Assembly (NCBI RefSeq): GCF_902170305.1
Contig: NZ_CABHWW010000009.1
Coordinates: 269,229-333,228 of the forward strand
Source of the DNA: Yersinia alsatica
Lineage (GTDB): Bacteria; Pseudomonadota; Gammaproteobacteria; Enterobacterales; Enterobacteriaceae
DNA length: 64,000 bases
Direction of reading: 5' to 3'
The position numbers and the translations under genes are program-made. The notes beneath the pieces were generated by a model. The model was not told the DNA's origin and made no database searches. It saw nothing but the letters and a program-made list of their open reading frames with translations. Within the stretch, counting starts at the first letter, position 1. Every line of letters begins with the position of its first letter. This document shows positions 51,168-61,228 of the stretch, in pieces.

Positions 51168-52412
51168 TTATGCATGGCTGCTGGCCGTCACGCCTGCTGG
51201 GGCAGTTGATGTCGTTTCTGTCTCGGTAGCAGCGCCTTTTGGCGGCTTAATGATGAGAGTCAATAACAGGGAAATCACTGATAACACCGCAATAACGATA
51301 AAGGTTGCGTGATAACCGCCTAAACGCGCGGCAATAAATGAACCCGCCAGTGCACCCAAACCAAAGCCTTGATAGATAATCCCGTAGTTTTTGCTGTGAT
51401 TTTTCAGACCAAAGAAGTCGCCAACGATAGCCGGGAACACCGTGATGTTGCCGCCGAAACAGAAAGCAATCGCCCCAACACACAGGAAGAATAAAGCATG
51501 TGTTAGCGGCACAAAACTCAGTACCGATACTGCCAAGGTAGTGACCAGTAAGGTAAAGCTGATGACCCGCAGGCGGCCCACTTTATCGGATAAGGCACCC
51601 AAGATAATGCGCCCGGCAGTGTTAAATATGGCGATGGCCGACACGGTATTGGCTGCGGTAGCTAAGTCCATCTCTGCCAGCTGTACCCCTAAGTCTTTCA
51701 CGATACCAATCAGATATAAGCCACTCATACATGCAGTGAAGAAGATGATAAACAGGAAGTAAGACTCTTTGACTGCCAGCATCTCTTTGACACTAAAATC
51801 ACGTCCAGCACTTGCCAGTTGCAGGCTGTTAGCCGTTTGCGGGGCGACAATTTTTTCTCGCAGCAGGAAAGAGCCAGCGCCGACCAGCACCATCACAATA
51901 ATGCCCCAGTAGAAGAAGGCCAGTGATACACCCTGATTGGCGATCAAGCTGGCATTCACATATTTGAATAGCAGGCTACCAGTACCAAATGCCCCAACAG
52001 AGATACCTGAAATCAATCCCTTACGTTCTGGGAACCATTTAATCAGATTCGACAGGGTGGTGATGTAGGCGGTGCCGTCAGCAAAACCGACCACAATGCC
52101 CGCCAGCAGATAAATCATACCCAATGACGTGGCAAAAGAGCTGGCAATCAGGCCAAGGCCGAGAATAATGCCGGAAATCAATGTCAGTTTACGAATACCA
52201 ATACGTTCTTGTAGGCGGCCAGCAAACAGAGTGGCAATCGCCAAAGAGAAACTGGTGATTGAGAAGGTGGTGGCGACGGCCCCCAATGACCAACTGAATT
52301 TCTCTCCCAGAGGCTGATTAAATAAACTCCAAGTATAAATAGTGCCTAAACCCATCTGGACAATGATGGTACCAACAACAATTAGCCAACGATTTACCGG
52401 TTTACTGCTCAT
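51168..52412 (-). CDS. yhjX: YhjX-like MFS transporter (OFA family), probable pyruvate-related carrier
   Basis: Major facilitator of the oxalate/formate antiporter family, 414 residues, 12 spans. N-terminus WLIVVGTIIVQMGLGTIYTW, loop GRLQERIGIRKLTLISG, SNLIKWFPERKGLISGISVG, LSDKVGRLRVIS and FGGNITVFPAIVGDFFG match E. coli YhjX, the target of the YpdAB pyruvate-sensing system. Here it lies next to ypdBA with a YpdB-like motif in between, which strengthens the assignment. Start at 52412 has AAGGAG seven bases upstream; the frame is open 36 codons further. The C-terminus is Thr/Ala-rich. Substrate not proven. Confidence 0.85.
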   Translation of the reverse strand: MSSKPVNRWLIVVGTIIVQMGLGTIYTWSLFNQPLGEKFSWSLGAVATTFSITSFSLAIATLFAGRLQERIGIRKLTLISGIILGLGLIASSFATSLGMIYLLAGIVVGFADGTAYITTLSNLIKWFPERKGLISGISVGAFGTGSLLFKYVNASLIANQGVSLAFFYWGIIVMVLVGAGSFLLREKIVAPQTANSLQLASAGRDFSVKEMLAVKESYFLFIIFFTACMSGLYLIGIVKDLGVQLAEMDLATAANTVSAIAIFNTAGRIILGALSDKVGRLRVISFTLLVTTLAVSVLSFVPLTHALFFLCVGAIAFCFGGNITVFPAIVGDFFGLKNHSKNYGIIYQGFGLGALAGSFIAARLGGYHATFIVIAVLSVISLLLTLIIKPPKGAATETETTSTAPAGVTASSHA

Positions 52413-52603
52413 GCCGGACTCCTTAAACATCAATGCATGTGGCCCGAATTGAGCTATTGCGGATCTAGCTGTGGGTTGCAATAGCGTCGGTTTGCCAAAA
52501 ATTACGCGCTGATGGAGCACCGAACATCTTGTCTTGAGGTGTTATCAGCCCGCCGAATGAAGCCAGTATACGGGCGGGCTAATAGCTATAGATCGAAAGG
52601 GGA

Positions 52604-52634
52604 ATGAGCTGCATTCCAGCTGGAATGAAATGCA
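52604..52634 (-). promoter_or_regulatory. YpdB-type binding site upstream of yhjX
   Basis: On the minus strand TGCATTTCAT-N11-TGCAGCTCAT. The known YpdB motif upstream of E. coli yhjX is two copies of GGCATTTCAT separated by 11 bases. Here the first copy matches nine of ten, the second seven of ten, and the spacing is exactly 11. It lies just past the ypdB stop and about 190 bases before the yhjX start. Confidence 0.75.
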
Positions 52635-52635
52635 T

Positions 52636-53376
52636 TTAAAGCCGCATCAATTGCCTGAACTCTTTTATCTTGCTGCGACTGACCGGGACTTCAAAGTCCA
52701 AATCACTGAGTCGCAGGATATAAGTATTGTTAAACCAGGGGACGATTTCACGAATTTTGGCTAAATTCACACAATAGGAGCGGTGGCAGCGAAAAAAGTA
52801 CTCTTCAGGCAGGCGATTACAAAATTCAGTGATATTCATCGGCATGATGAACTCTTCGCGCCGGGTATAGACCAGCGTGACCTTCTCCTGCGCCGCGGCA
52901 TAATAAATGTCATTGATATCAGTGACAATAATGCGCTCATCTTTCATCAGATTGATGGTATGGGCGGCAGAACGCTGGCTAGGGCTGCTGATTTGTTCTT
53001 TATTCTGGCGGTCACGTTTATGCAGTGCTTCCAGTTTTTGCAGCATCGTGACAATGCGCGACTCATGGTAAGGCTTTAAAATATAATCAAAAGCTTCAAT
53101 TTCAAAGGCTTCTACCGCGTGCTCTTTGTAGGCTGTAATAAAGATAATATAAGGTTTATGAGTAAATTTGCTGATATTTTGCGCCAGCAATACACCATCA
53201 AGCGATGGAATATTAATATCGAGAAAAATAGCATCAACCTGATGATTTTGCAGATATTTAAGCACATCCAACCCATCTTCAAAAGTGGCTTCGATGGTAA
53301 TACTGCTGTGCTGGCGGATCAGGTAACTTAACTCTTCTTGAGCCAGAAACTCATCTTCAACAATGATTGCTTTCAT
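52636..53376 (-). CDS. ypdB: LytTR-type response regulator YpdB
   Basis: Response regulator of 246 residues, very like E. coli YpdB (244). Receiver domain with acidic VEDEFLAQEELS, phosphoacceptor Asp in AIFLDINIPSLDG (about residue 53) and Lys in YILKPY; a LytTR DNA-binding domain from about 140 to 246 (RCHRSYCVNLAKIREI, WFNNTYILRL, VPVSRSKIKEFRQLM). It acts with YpdA to switch on yhjX in response to pyruvate in E. coli. Three bases separate it from ypdA. Confidence 0.95.
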   Translation of the reverse strand: MKAIIVEDEFLAQEELSYLIRQHSSITIEATFEDGLDVLKYLQNHQVDAIFLDINIPSLDGVLLAQNISKFTHKPYIIFITAYKEHAVEAFEIEAFDYILKPYHESRIVTMLQKLEALHKRDRQNKEQISSPSQRSAAHTINLMKDERIIVTDINDIYYAAAQEKVTLVYTRREEFIMPMNITEFCNRLPEEYFFRCHRSYCVNLAKIREIVPWFNNTYILRLSDLDFEVPVSRSKIKEFRQLMRL

Positions 53377-53379
53377 CGG

Positions 53380-55080
53380 TTAAACTCCGGCTGAAATACT
53401 GGGTTCTGCATGGACCTTGCCGCCATTTTTGCTGATATAAAAAGAGATCTCGGTACCCGGTTCCATACGGCGTATCTGTAAACCCTCGCCATACAATAAT
53501 TTCACCCGATGATGCACATTCAGTAAACCGATTTTATTGCCCGGCATTTCGTTATTTGCCACGCGCTCAATGGTTTCCTGATTAATGCCATTGCCGGTAT
53601 CTTTCACTGAAATTTTTATCTGATCACCACAGTCTTTGACGGCAATGACCACCACACCTTTACCACGGTAGGGCTGAATACCATGCACGATGGCATTTTC
53701 CACCAATGGTTGGATCAGCAAACTGGGGATCTTTAGCGAAATATCGTCATCAATATCATAAATCACCGTTAATTTACTGCCAAAACGCGCTTGCTCAATA
53801 GCGATATAGTCTTGAATTTGATGCAGTTCCTTGCGTATATCAATTTGCTCATCATTTAACTCAAGGTTGTAGCGCAGATAACGAGATAAATTGATGATCA
53901 ACTGGCGCGCGGTATCTGGATTAATGCGAATCGACGAGGAAATTGCATTCAGCGCATTAAATAAAAAGTGTGGGTTTATTTTGCTTTGCAGTGCGCGCAT
54001 TTCGGCTTTATTCGCCATTTCACGCAGTTGTTCAATGCGAGAAACCTCAATCTGAGTTGAGATTATCTGTGATAAACCGACGGCCATCACTTTTAATGAA
54101 TAAGTAATTTTATGGGCGTGGCAATAGTAGATTTTCAATGAGCCGGTGACTTCACCTTTTTCCCATAAAGGAATAATAATAAGTGAATGAATCTGTGGCG
54201 TGCGGTGAACTTCATCATTATTACGAATGGTAATTTTACCGCGCTGAATACTTTCTTTGGTGATATCACTGATAGTTTCATGGCCGATATTATAGGTTTC
54301 TATTCCCACCCCGACATAAGCCAAAATGGTCTGGGTATCGGTGATGGCAACAGCATCGGCCTTGATATCATTGCGTATAATTTCACATACACTGCGTAAA
54401 GATTCGCCATTGATATGACGAAAATAGGGCAAGGTTTTATTGGCAATATCCAAGGCCAATTTTGCTTGCCGTGCAGCAATCACTTCTTTTTCATCCTCAA
54501 CACTCTGCACCAGCAGCACAATTAAGCCGATACAGACGGCCCCTAAAATCATGGGAATCGCAATTTTAGAGACAATATCAATCCCCAGCGCGGTCGGTTT
54601 GGCCCAAATAACCACTAAGAGCATGGTCAGTGATTCGCAAATCATACCGGCCAGAATACCGATGCTCCATTGCCGCTCTTTCTTTACCTTCAGGTTGATA
54701 TAACCCGACATCAAACCGGCAATAATGCTGGTAATGAGACAGGGAACTGAGGTAATACCATCAATATCAATTAAATAGCGGTGAGAACCTGCAATCAGCC
54801 CGGTAATGATCCCAACCCAGGGGCCAAATAGAATTCCGCCCGACATGACGGCAATAACCCGCACATTAACCAGAGAACCCTCAACATTAATGCCGGAATA
54901 GGTGCCAAAAATAGCAAACAACGAGAAGATCGCGGTGACTGCCGCCAGCTCCAACGGCGTGTGTTTCTCTTTTTGCAGTAACTGACGAAATAGGTGGGTG
55001 CGGGTCAGGAAGAACAGGCAAATTAACATCAGTGCGGCGCGATCAAACACCGCCAATAGCATTTCAAATATCTGGTGCAC
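53380..55080 (-). CDS. ypdA: LytS-type sensor kinase YpdA
   Basis: Membrane histidine kinase of about 566 residues. The N-terminal 5TM-LytS region (about 1-205) includes [27 protein letters not shown]; a GAF domain follows (about 225-340); the kinase core has the phosphorylated His in [19 protein letters not shown] and the ATP-binding [14 protein letters not shown] and DTGNGINQ. The start is placed at GTG 55080, which gives (M)HQIFEML like E. coli YpdA and has AAGAGAA upstream; a TTG at 55101 would add seven residues. With ypdB it senses extracellular pyruvate in E. coli. Confidence 0.93.
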   Translation of the reverse strand: MHQIFEMLLAVFDRAALMLICLFFLTRTHLFRQLLQKEKHTPLELAAVTAIFSLFAIFGTYSGINVEGSLVNVRVIAVMSGGILFGPWVGIITGLIAGSHRYLIDIDGITSVPCLITSIIAGLMSGYINLKVKKERQWSIGILAGMICESLTMLLVVIWAKPTALGIDIVSKIAIPMILGAVCIGLIVLLVQSVEDEKEVIAARQAKLALDIANKTLPYFRHINGESLRSVCEIIRNDIKADAVAITDTQTILAYVGVGIETYNIGHETISDITKESIQRGKITIRNNDEVHRTPQIHSLIIIPLWEKGEVTGSLKIYYCHAHKITYSLKVMAVGLSQIISTQIEVSRIEQLREMANKAEMRALQSKINPHFLFNALNAISSSIRINPDTARQLIINLSRYLRYNLELNDEQIDIRKELHQIQDYIAIEQARFGSKLTVIYDIDDDISLKIPSLLIQPLVENAIVHGIQPYRGKGVVVIAVKDCGDQIKISVKDTGNGINQETIERVANNEMPGNKIGLLNVHHRVKLLYGEGLQIRRMEPGTEISFYISKNGGKVHAEPSISAGV

Positions 55081-55200
55081 ACTATTTTCTCTTGGCAACA
55101 ACCGGCGATCTTAAATTAGGCATGATCGAGTGGTAGGGCGAACAAGCGGCTAATTATAAGGAGAATGGCGGCTGACTGCCATTTTATCTCAAGGAGTGAG

Positions 55201-55236
55201 AAAAAAGCCTGCCGGAGGCATCAGCTCCGACAGGCT
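55201..55236 (-). terminator. Rho-independent terminator after the DUF1479 gene
   Basis: 12-bp stem AGCCTGTCGGAG/CTCCGGCAGGCT on the minus strand (one G-U pair), loop of seven, followed by six T. Confidence 0.92.
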
Positions 55237-55252
55237 ATTGGGTGGGAGAAAA

Positions 55253-56650
<1,398 letters not shown>

Positions 56651-56703
56651 TTAAATTCTTATCTTCTTTTCATCATTAACTTATTAAAATTAAAGGAAAA
56701 ACA

Positions 56704-57276
56704 GTGCCTGTGATTCCCATGTTTAGTCGCACGCCAGTCTCTCTGAGAACAGCACGGTTAACAATGGACAGTCTTAGTGAGCAAGACTGGCCACTGTTTT
56801 TACGCCTATACCAAGACTCGGATGTTCAGCGTTATATTTCTGATCCGATGGATATTGCCGAGATTCATGCGCGCTTTGAATCTCGCCTGATGCCATGGGA
56901 GAAGACCGCCAACCATTGGCTATGCTTGGTTATCCGCGAAAAAGAGAGCGGCGAGGCCATAGGGCTGAGCGGATTTTTAGCGGAATGGTTACCGCTACAA
57001 CAAGCTGAAGTGGGTTATGCCATATTGCCGTCTTATCACGGCAAAGGTTTTGCTAAAGAATCGCTGATGGCAGTGCTGGAGTTTGGTTTTCAGCAATGTC
57101 AGTTTCATAAAATGAAAGCCACCGTCACGGTAGGGAATCATCCTTCACGGCGCGTGCTGGAGGGCTGCGGTTTTCAACTGGAAGGAACCTTGCGTGATAA
57201 CTATCAGCTTGGTGGACAATGGTGTGATGACTGGGTATTAGGACTGTTAGCTGGCGAGTTTGACCCACAGCGTTGA
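56704..57276 (+). CDS. GNAT acetyltransferase, RimJ/RimL-like
   Basis: Acetyl-CoA-dependent N-acetyltransferase of 190 residues. The pattern LRTARLTMDSLSEQDWPLFL, then EVGYAILPSYHGKGFAKESL (acetyl-CoA loop, quoted in part), VTVGNHPSRRVLEGCGFQLEGTLRD and WCDDWVLGLL is that of the RimJ/RimL/YjcK group. Some members modify ribosomal proteins, others antibiotics or toxins; the target here cannot be named. The start is GTG with AAGGAAA upstream. Confidence 0.83.
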   Translation: MPVIPMFSRTPVSLRTARLTMDSLSEQDWPLFLRLYQDSDVQRYISDPMDIAEIHARFESRLMPWEKTANHWLCLVIREKESGEAIGLSGFLAEWLPLQQAEVGYAILPSYHGKGFAKESLMAVLEFGFQQCQFHKMKATVTVGNHPSRRVLEGCGFQLEGTLRDNYQLGGQWCDDWVLGLLAGEFDPQR

Positions 57277-57407
57277 ACTCCGATGAGTAAGATATTTACT
57301 ATCAGCCACTCGACAGCTATTCAGCACTGGGATATGTTCATAAACAGACCATTTACTGGTCAGCGTCGCTCGGACGGTCCGGGCGCTAACGTATCCTCGA
57401 GGAAATT

Positions 57408-58640
57408 ATGTCTGAACAACCTGCTAAACGTCGTTTTACCCGTATTGATCGCCTTCCCCCTTATGTCTTTAATATCACCGCTGAGCTGAAAATGGCCGCG
57501 CGCCGCCGTGGTGAAGATATTATCGATTTTAGTATGGGTAATCCGGATGGACCGACACCGCCACATATTGTTGAAAAAATGTGCAGTGTCGCGCAACGTG
57601 AAGACACCCACGGCTATTCAACTTCCCGAGGGATACCGCGTCTGCGTAGGGCGATTTCTCGCTGGTACGCGGATCGCTATCAGGTGGATATTGACCCTGA
57701 AAGTGAAGCTATTGTCACTATCGGCTCGAAAGAAGGGCTGGCGCATCTGATGTTGGCAACACTGGACCACGGTGATACCGTGCTGGTGCCAAATCCTAGT
57801 TATCCTATTCATATTTATGGTGCGGTGATTGCCGGGGCGCAAGTTCGCTCTGTGCCGCTGACCGAGGGAATTGATTTCTTCGGTGAGTTGGAGCGCGCGA
57901 TTCGAGAAACCATTCCTAAACCCAAAATGATGATCCTCGGTTTTCCTTCTAACCCGACGGCACAATGTGTGGAACTGGACTTTTTCGAACGGGTAGTGGC
58001 GCTGGCGAAGCAATATGATGTGCTGGTGGTGCATGATTTGGCCTACGCCGATATTGTCTACGATGGCTGGAAAGCCCCATCAATCATGCAAGTCCCCGGC
58101 GCGAAAGATATTGCCGTCGAGTTTTTCACCCTCTCTAAAAGTTACAATATGGCTGGCTGGCGTATTGGTTTTATGGTTGGTAATCCAGAATTGGTCAATG
58201 CATTGGCGCGGATTAAGAGCTATCACGATTATGGCACTTTTACCCCATTGCAGGTTGCGGCTATTGCAGCGCTGGAAGGGGATCAGCAGTGTGTGCGTGA
58301 TATCGCCGAGCAGTATCGGCAGCGCCGCAATGCCTTGGTTCGTGGGCTACATGAGGCGGGCTGGATGGTCGAAAACCCGAAAGCATCAATGTATGTCTGG
58401 GCCAAAATTCCTGAGCCTTATGCACACCTTGGTTCGCTGGAATTTGCTAAGCGATTGTTATCAGAGGCGAAAGTCTGTGTTTCCCCAGGGATTGGCTTCG
58501 GGGATTATGGCGATACCCATGTCCGTTTTGCTCTGATTGAAAATCAGGACCGGATCCGCCAGGCCGTTCGTGGGATTAAAAGTATGTTCCGTGCTGATGG
58601 TTTACTGAAACCGAAACCAGCCACGGGAGAAACAGTTTAA
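57408..58640 (+). CDS. alaC: Glutamate-pyruvate aminotransferase AlaC
   Basis: PLP-dependent class I/II aminotransferase, main alanine-forming transaminase with AlaA and AvtA, 410 residues against 412 in E. coli. N-terminus RFTRIDRLPPYVFNITAELK, IDFSMGNPDGPTP, the PLP lysine in TLSKSYNMAGWRIGFMVG, and C-terminal RFALIENQDRIRQAVRGIK. GAGGAAATT lies directly before the ATG. In E. coli alaC is next to ypdA; here three genes have been inserted between them or the arrangement differs. Confidence 0.94.
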   Translation: MSEQPAKRRFTRIDRLPPYVFNITAELKMAARRRGEDIIDFSMGNPDGPTPPHIVEKMCSVAQREDTHGYSTSRGIPRLRRAISRWYADRYQVDIDPESEAIVTIGSKEGLAHLMLATLDHGDTVLVPNPSYPIHIYGAVIAGAQVRSVPLTEGIDFFGELERAIRETIPKPKMMILGFPSNPTAQCVELDFFERVVALAKQYDVLVVHDLAYADIVYDGWKAPSIMQVPGAKDIAVEFFTLSKSYNMAGWRIGFMVGNPELVNALARIKSYHDYGTFTPLQVAAIAALEGDQQCVRDIAEQYRQRRNALVRGLHEAGWMVENPKASMYVWAKIPEPYAHLGSLEFAKRLLSEAKVCVSPGIGFGDYGDTHVRFALIENQDRIRQAVRGIKSMFRADGLLKPKPATGETV

Positions 58641-58670
58641 TCAATTAGCTATGCAGCGGAGCGCGCAGCC

Positions 58671-59195
58671 ATGAGAAATCGCTATTCATTACCCCAGATA
58701 ACCCTGCATTGGTTGACGTTGTTGATGGTTATTTTGACCTATGCGGCAATGTTACTTAGCGACTCAGTGCCTGATGAAGACCGGACATTGGTGAAAAACC
58801 TGCATTTTAATTTTGGTATTTCCGTCTGGTTACTGATGCTCGCACGACTCTGGTTGCGTCATCGCTATGCCACACCGGCAATCACGCCAAAATTGCCGGA
58901 TTGGCAGCTATTAGGGGCGCATATTTTGCACTGGTGTCTGTATCTGATGTTCTTGTCATTACCAATACTGGGGGTTTTGGCGCAGGCTTATGGCGGGAAA
59001 ACCTGGTTCCTGTTGGGTTGGCAAGTTCCACAATGGGTGACACCGAATGATGACGCGCGGGTTTGGCTAAAACAGACTCATGAGTTAATCGCCAACTTGG
59101 GCTATTTCGTGATCGGCGCTCATGCGCTGGCGGCACTCTATCATCACTATATTCGTCGTGATGATACGTTACGCAGAATGATGCCGGGAAAATGA
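58671..59195 (+). CDS. cybB: Cytochrome b561
   Basis: Di-heme inner-membrane cytochrome of 174 residues with four spans (about 10-30, 45-65, 82-105, 140-160). Histidines in or beside the helices (TLHWLTLL, NLHFNFGISVW, GAHILHWCLYL, IGAHALAALYHHYI) are the candidate heme ligands. This is the CybB pattern: electron transfer, perhaps superoxide to ubiquinone. It follows alaC at 30 bases, so it may be cotranscribed. Confidence 0.87.
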   Translation: MRNRYSLPQITLHWLTLLMVILTYAAMLLSDSVPDEDRTLVKNLHFNFGISVWLLMLARLWLRHRYATPAITPKLPDWQLLGAHILHWCLYLMFLSLPILGVLAQAYGGKTWFLLGWQVPQWVTPNDDARVWLKQTHELIANLGYFVIGAHALAALYHHYIRRDDTLRRMMPGK

Positions 59196-59211
59196 TATAT
59201 AGCGAGCAATG

Positions 59212-59237
59212 ACAAAGGGCGCAAATGCGCCCTTTGT
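59212..59237. terminator. Hairpin after cybB
   Basis: Perfect 11-bp stem ACAAAGGGCGC/GCGCCCTTTGT with loop AAAT. The T tract is poor, but it lies between the convergent cybB and ypdK genes and would serve both. Confidence 0.7.
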
Positions 59238-59286
59238 GCTATGTCTGATGGATATTATGTTTTGTCGTAAATGGTATGGGCGAATG

Positions 59287-59361
59287 TTATTCGACCATCA
59301 TCATGAAGGTGCCAACCCAAACCACTAACATAATTGAGATACCCATAAAGAAATATTTCAT
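59287..59361 (-). CDS. ypdK: Small membrane peptide YpdK
   Basis: A 24-residue peptide, MKYFFMGISIM followed by a hydrophobic VVWVGTF segment and MMMVE, almost all one membrane span. It closely matches the 23-residue E. coli YpdK. The start has a very strong ribosome binding site, GGGGGAG seven bases upstream. In E. coli ypdK is also found near alaC. Function unknown. It was found by reading the minus strand, as it is too short for ordinary gene calling. Confidence 0.9.
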   Translation of the reverse strand: MKYFFMGISIMLVVWVGTFMMMVE

Positions 59362-59624
59362 TGAACCACTCCCCCTTGGAGCTACCTCGCCAGTCTGAGT
59401 TACTCAGTCACTGTCTGCGAGTTGATGGCGCTAATGTAATCCCAATAGAGAGCGATTTTCAATACTGTATTTTTATGCATTAGATCACAATTTTGCATCT
59501 AAACAGTCAGGGATGTTAGTTAATATCTTGAAGTGTGACGCTATTAACGTTTTTTAAAATTATCGCCTAATAACAATTTGTTACTATCTTGATTTAAATT
59601 TAAGCAATGACTTTTTTCGCAATG

Positions 59625-60059
59625 TTATCCGCTGATTTTTCTGACCATCACCTCGGCTTCAAATCCCAGTAAATACAGGGCTTGTTCCAGCGCTTCAACC
59701 TTGGAGGCGTAATATACATCAAGCAAACGATCCATTTGCGCGGCATTCAAACCCAGTTTGCGCGCCATATCGGCTTTACGGGTGTTGGTCGCCAACATGG
59801 CATTGTGCAGTTCTGCTTTCAAACGCACCAGAATCGGGACATGAATGGCAATATCGCCGGCTTGTAAAGCCGACGGTGCAGGAACTGGGCGGCGCTCTTC
59901 CATCTCTGCTGCGATACCATTCTTAATGCCATCTTGTGCTTCTAATTCAATATCTTCCAGAGAGTAAGTCACTGATTCCAATTCAGGAAAGTCACGATAC
60001 TGAATATGGTATTCGCCGCTGGCTTCATCAAACGTATAACTGGCTGGGTAATGGAACAA
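59625..60059 (-). CDS. HicB-family antitoxin-like protein without HicA
   Basis: About 144 residues. The N-terminal half is the RNase-H-like HicB fold (YHIQYRDFPELESVTYSLEDIELEAQDGI), and the C-terminal half a helix-turn-helix (LVRLKAELHNAMLATNTRKADMARKLGLNAAQMDRLLDV). The start is probably TTG at 60059 with CAGGAG eight bases upstream; a GTG three codons earlier lies inside that site. A HicA toxin gene would be expected directly upstream, but only 115 bases separate this from the ferredoxin gene and no HicA is seen on the other side. It may be an orphan regulator. Confidence 0.8.
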   Translation of the reverse strand: MFHYPASYTFDEASGEYHIQYRDFPELESVTYSLEDIELEAQDGIKNGIAAEMEERRPVPAPSALQAGDIAIHVPILVRLKAELHNAMLATNTRKADMARKLGLNAAQMDRLLDVYYASKVEALEQALYLLGFEAEVMVRKISG

Positions 60060-60174
60060 AGTGGTCACTCCTGTGGGGGACAAAGTACGCAAGATACCGG
60101 CATTGTACTGGTATCAGCGAGTCGGGGTTACCTATTTAGTGTATTCATTCATCAGGAGGGGATTGCCAGAGGGA

Positions 60175-60495
60175 TTATGAGATTAACTGCATTTCCAACG
60201 CCATTGCCGGGCATCTGGAGACACATTCGCCGCAACCGTCACACTGCGCGTCAACTAATGTGGGGGGCTGGCGGGGTTGCCAGAGCAGCGCTTGTTTTTC
60301 ACAAAAGTCGGCGCAGCTATTGCAGTAGATATAGGTATTCTGACAGGGGTTTTTTAGCATGGGATGAGAGACAGTAGAGTGCGGAGCAGGCGGTGAATCA
60401 CCGGTTGCTCCTTTTAATAAGCCACGAAATAGCCCGCGACGGCTGATAACCCGGCTCTCCATAAAGGCTTTGTAGTAGCGCTCGTCTCTATTCAT
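60175..60495 (-). CDS. 4Fe-4S ferredoxin-type protein at the end of the dms operon
   Basis: A 106-residue protein with a twin-Arg-like N-terminal stretch (ISRRGLFRGLLKG) and two cysteine groups: NPCQNTYIYCNSCADFC, which is irregular, and a canonical CDGCGECVSRCPAMAL. It resembles the C-terminal part of NapF and similar maturation ferredoxins. It follows the dmsD gene at 13 bases. A role in electron transfer or in maturing the reductase is likely; the exact job is unknown. Confidence 0.72.
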   Translation of the reverse strand: MNRDERYYKAFMESRVISRRGLFRGLLKGATGDSPPAPHSTVSHPMLKNPCQNTYIYCNSCADFCEKQALLWQPRQPPTLVDAQCDGCGECVSRCPAMALEMQLIS

Positions 60496-60508
60496 CTATT
60501 TTTCTTGG

Positions 60509-61141
60509 TCACCGGTACAGCTCATAAGGTTGAGGAAATAAACCTAGCTCGGCTTGCAGTGTTTTCAGATAACACTCGGTAATTTCTGCCAATAGTGGAT
60601 AAAACGGATACTCAACCTGTGCATTTTTAACCAACTCAAGGTAGCGATAGGCCCAAGGTAATAAATGCTCGGTGAGTAGCACTATTTCTGCGCCATCTTG
60701 TTGATTATTATTTGATTGCTGGCTACTAACCGGCTGCTGCTCAATCAAATAGACCCAAGCCAAGAGCATTAGGCCAAATTGGTCTTCAGGTTCGTGGATA
60801 GTGCTCTGATTTGCCAACCCCAATGTGGCGAGAAATTCACGATATTGTAGTGTGCTGGCCCCCATCAGGATATTTTCTTTATCCAGATAAACCGATCCCC
60901 AGGGTGGCGCGGGCATTTCGCCTTGCCCCTCAAACAGCACCGAAAAATCATATTCCAGTTGCTCTGGAGAGATAGCGGGCATCTGTTGGCAATAATGTGC
61001 AATTTTGGCCGGATTTGGCCAGGGGAAGATATCAGCCATCTGCGGCAGTAAAGGCCAGAGGCGCTGTACCGTAGCGGATTGTGGTGGGTAGTAAAAACAG
61101 GCGCCCAGAATTCGCGGCAAGGTCGTGTCTAGTAACGTCAA
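60509..61141 (-). CDS. dmsD: TorD/DmsD-family reductase maturation chaperone
   Basis: All-helical cytoplasmic chaperone of 210 residues that binds the twin-arginine leader of a molybdoenzyme before export. PAPPWGSVYLDKENILMG and the EPEDQFGLMLLAWVYLIE segment carry the family motifs (E-P-x-D-x-x-G). A Gln/Asn-rich insert (SSQQSNNNQQDG) lies at about 139-150, which E. coli DmsD lacks. It follows dmsC at 87 bases within the operon. Confidence 0.87.
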   Translation of the reverse strand: MTLLDTTLPRILGACFYYPPQSATVQRLWPLLPQMADIFPWPNPAKIAHYCQQMPAISPEQLEYDFSVLFEGQGEMPAPPWGSVYLDKENILMGASTLQYREFLATLGLANQSTIHEPEDQFGLMLLAWVYLIEQQPVSSQQSNNNQQDGAEIVLLTEHLLPWAYRYLELVKNAQVEYPFYPLLAEITECYLKTLQAELGLFPQPYELYR

Positions 61142-61228
61142 AATGTCCTCTCTTCAGGCCCGGTTAATTTAGTCTTGATGAGCCGCAAACTACGGCGGCT
61201 CATCGGTTAATCACATCAACAGGCTAAA

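Noticed and set aside
60060..60174. HicA toxin gene upstream of hicB
   Set aside because: Only about 115 bases are available, and no HicA-like frame with its conserved His is present.
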